Positions 62,782 through 64,000 of a stretch of DNA of 64,000 nucleotides are shown one piece after another (the first letter of the stretch is position 1; the number at the start of each line of letters is the position of its first letter). The stretch lies in contig NZ_QBKU01000002.1 in the NCBI RefSeq assembly GCF_003054325.1, forward strand, positions 1 through 64,000. Direction: 5' to 3'. The notes below the pieces were generated by a model, which was given only the letters and a program-made list of their open reading frames with translations, did no database searches and was not told the origin of the DNA. Position numbers and translations under genes: made by a program. The DNA comes from Sulfitobacter mediterraneus (GTDB lineage: Bacteria; Pseudomonadota; Alphaproteobacteria; Rhodobacterales; Rhodobacteraceae).

Positions 62782-63483
62782 ATGTCCGACGAAGACGAAA
62801 TCATCCTGTCAGAACTCGACGACGAAGAACTTGTCCAACAGATGTTCGACGACCTCTATGACGGCCTCAAGGAAGAGATCGAAGAAGGGGTGAACATCCT
62901 GCTTGAACGCAAGTGGGAACCCTATGACATCCTGACCAAAGCGCTTGTCGGCGGCATGACAATCGTTGGCGCGGATTTCCGGGACGGCATCCTTTTTGTG
63001 CCTGAGGTTCTGCTTGCTGCGAATGCGATGAAGGGCGGCATGGCCATCCTAAAACCACTGCTGGCCGAAACTGGCGCACCGCGCGTTGGCAAGATGGTCA
63101 TCGGCACCGTCAAAGGCGACATCCACGACATCGGCAAGAACCTCGTCGGCATGATGATGGAAGGCGCAGGCTTTGAAGTGGTCGATCTGGGCATCAACAA
63201 CCCGGTTGAAAACTACCTCGAAGCGATGGAAACCGAAGGCCCTGATATCCTTGGGATGTCCGCGCTTTTGACCACCACGATGCCCTATATGAAGGTCGTG
63301 ATCGACACGATGGTCGAACAGGGCATCCGCGATGATTATATCGTCCTCGTGGGCGGCGCCCCCCTGAACGAAGAGTTCGGCAAAGCCATCGGCGCAGACG
63401 CCTATTGCCGCGATGCGGCCGTGGCGGTTGAAACCGCCAAAGAGTGGATGGCGCGAAAGCACAACAGCGTAAAATCCGCCTGA
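62782..63483 (+). CDS. Corrinoid (B12-binding) methyltransferase protein
   Basis: 233 residues. The N-terminal helical cap (ELVQQMFDDLYDGLKEEIEEGVNILL) precedes a Rossmann B12 domain with the cobalt-ligand motif GDIHDIGKNLVG near residue 113 and VDLGINNPVENY. It carries a methyl-cobamide between methyltransferases, as in MtbC/MtaC or the cobalamin part of MetH. The start ATG at 62782 is preferred; the 26 codons upstream do not match the family. Confidence 0.9.
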   Translation: MSDEDEIILSELDDEELVQQMFDDLYDGLKEEIEEGVNILLERKWEPYDILTKALVGGMTIVGADFRDGILFVPEVLLAANAMKGGMAILKPLLAETGAPRVGKMVIGTVKGDIHDIGKNLVGMMMEGAGFEVVDLGINNPVENYLEAMETEGPDILGMSALLTTTMPYMKVVIDTMVEQGIRDDYIVLVGGAPLNEEFGKAIGADAYCRDAAVAVETAKEWMARKHNSVKSA

Positions 63484-63493
63484 CCTTGATTTG

Positions 63494-63519
63494 AAAGGCC
63501 CCTGCGGGGGCCTTTTTTT
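63494..63519 (+). terminator. Rho-independent terminator after the corrinoid gene
   Basis: AAAGGCCCC/GGGGCCTTT with loop TGCG (63494-63515), followed by TTTTTA. It separates the corrinoid gene from the next two genes. Confidence 0.85.
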
Positions 63520-63562
63520 ATGGCCCTGCACCACCTATCTTGTTGATAAGAAAGGTCTGCCC

Positions 63563-63718
63563 ATGCCCCCACGCCTGTTTGCCTTGTTGATCGTAACTGT
63601 CCTGCTTTGCGCAGGGCTGACCGTGCTGGCCTTGTCCTTTCTGCCTGCGCCCGTCGGTGCCTTGGTCCCGGTGCTGGCGCTGGCCGCCGCGCTTGCGCTG
63701 CGAAAGTCCAGATCATGA
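63563..63718 (+). CDS. Small membrane protein coupled to DUF1638
   Basis: 51 residues: two hydrophobic helices (RLFALLIVTVLLCAGLTVLAL and APVGALVPVLALAAALAL) and a basic end. It overlaps the next gene by ATGA. The start ATG at 63563 is chosen over an in-frame start 24 codons upstream which crosses the terminator. Function unknown. Confidence 0.6.
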   Translation: MPPRLFALLIVTVLLCAGLTVLALSFLPAPVGALVPVLALAAALALRKSRS

Positions 63719-64000
63719 TCCCAAGCGATGCCGAACTGACCGAAAACGGATTGGACACACAAACCCCGCGCGGGCGCATCCTGCTGATCGCTTGCGGCGC
63801 ACTTGCCCGTGAAATTGTCGATCTCAAGGCCGCCAATGGCTGGACCCATCTGGATCTGACCTGCCTGCCCGCGAAATACCACCTTTACCCCGAAAAAATC
63901 ACCGATGCGGTGCGCGCCACCATCGCAAAACACCGCGGCGATTATGATGATTTCTTTGTGGTTTACGCCGATTGTGGCACTGGAGGAAGCTTGCAAACGG
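63715..64000 (+). CDS. DUF1638 domain protein (partial, runs off the window)
   Basis: The first 95 codons are present. RGRILLIACGALAREIVDL, CLPAKYHLYPEKI and FFVVYADCGTGG fit DUF1638. Genes of this family are often next to corrinoid methyltransferases. The protein continues past the right edge. Confidence 0.82.
   Translation, partial: MIPSDAELTENGLDTQTPRGRILLIACGALAREIVDLKAANGWTHLDLTCLPAKYHLYPEKITDAVRATIAKHRGDYDDFFVVYADCGTGGSLQT

Noticed and set aside
1-64000. CRISPR array
   Set aside because: I saw no run of regularly spaced direct repeats and no cas genes.

Overview
The window looks like chromosome from a marine alphaproteobacterium of the Roseobacter group (Rhodobacteraceae). The evidence is: a DMSP demethylation locus (dmdA-acuI with a divergent GntR regulator), a trgA-trgB-cysK cluster, a permuted alphaproteobacterial tmRNA gene, an SspB adaptor, an RNase E with a long acidic and basic tail, an ATPase zeta-type (DUF1476) protein, and a betaine-homocysteine methyltransferase near a separate corrinoid protein and DUF1638. 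This is judged from protein content only; no species is claimed.

Layout. (1) 1-9600 is a defence island abutting the 3' side of a tRNA-Ser(GGA) gene. A recombinase C-terminal remnant is followed by one operon: a DUF4258-like small protein, a degenerate methylase-specificity fusion, a 47-codon coupled ORF, then hsdM, hsdS and hsdR of a type I restriction-modification system. (2) 9.7-19.5 kb is a run of minus-strand housekeeping and stress genes (photolyase, CFA-type methyltransferase, trgA, trgB, cysK, mechanosensitive channel, AlaX). (3) 19.8-29.5 kb has a BCCT transporter, a HIT protein, the DMSP operon (DinB-dmdA-acuI-hypothetical), its likely GntR repressor, and a large chemoreceptor. (4) 29.56-29.88 kb is the two-piece tmRNA gene. 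Its 3' end carries one copy of a 14-bp direct repeat; the other copy is at 39062-39075.

(5) Between the repeats is a 9.2-kb integrated element: integrase, excisionase, two head-to-head ribbon-helix-helix regulators, a VasI-like exported protein, an HK97-type major capsid protein and two tandem, mutually similar small-terminase-like proteins. I see no large terminase, portal, protease or tail genes. It looks like a phage satellite, or a strongly reduced prophage, that brings its own capsid and DNA-recognition proteins.

(6) 39.1-64 kb returns to core chromosome: an M20 amidohydrolase, a chromate operon behind a pseudoknot-like leader RNA, sspB, fumC with two small coupled genes, class I aldolase, a P450 coupled to a membrane hydrolase, ccdA, tusA, rne, the dctBD two-component pair (the regulator lacks the GAFTGA loop), purC-purS-(alcohol dehydrogenase)-purQ, and the methionine-methylation genes (bmt, corrinoid protein, DUF1638).

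The strongest candidates for something undescribed are the tmRNA-integrated, capsid-encoding satellite and the type I restriction locus with a catalytically degenerate methylase-TRD partner. The pseudoknot leader in front of the chromate genes and the cluster of four hairpins near 45.2 kb also merit attention.
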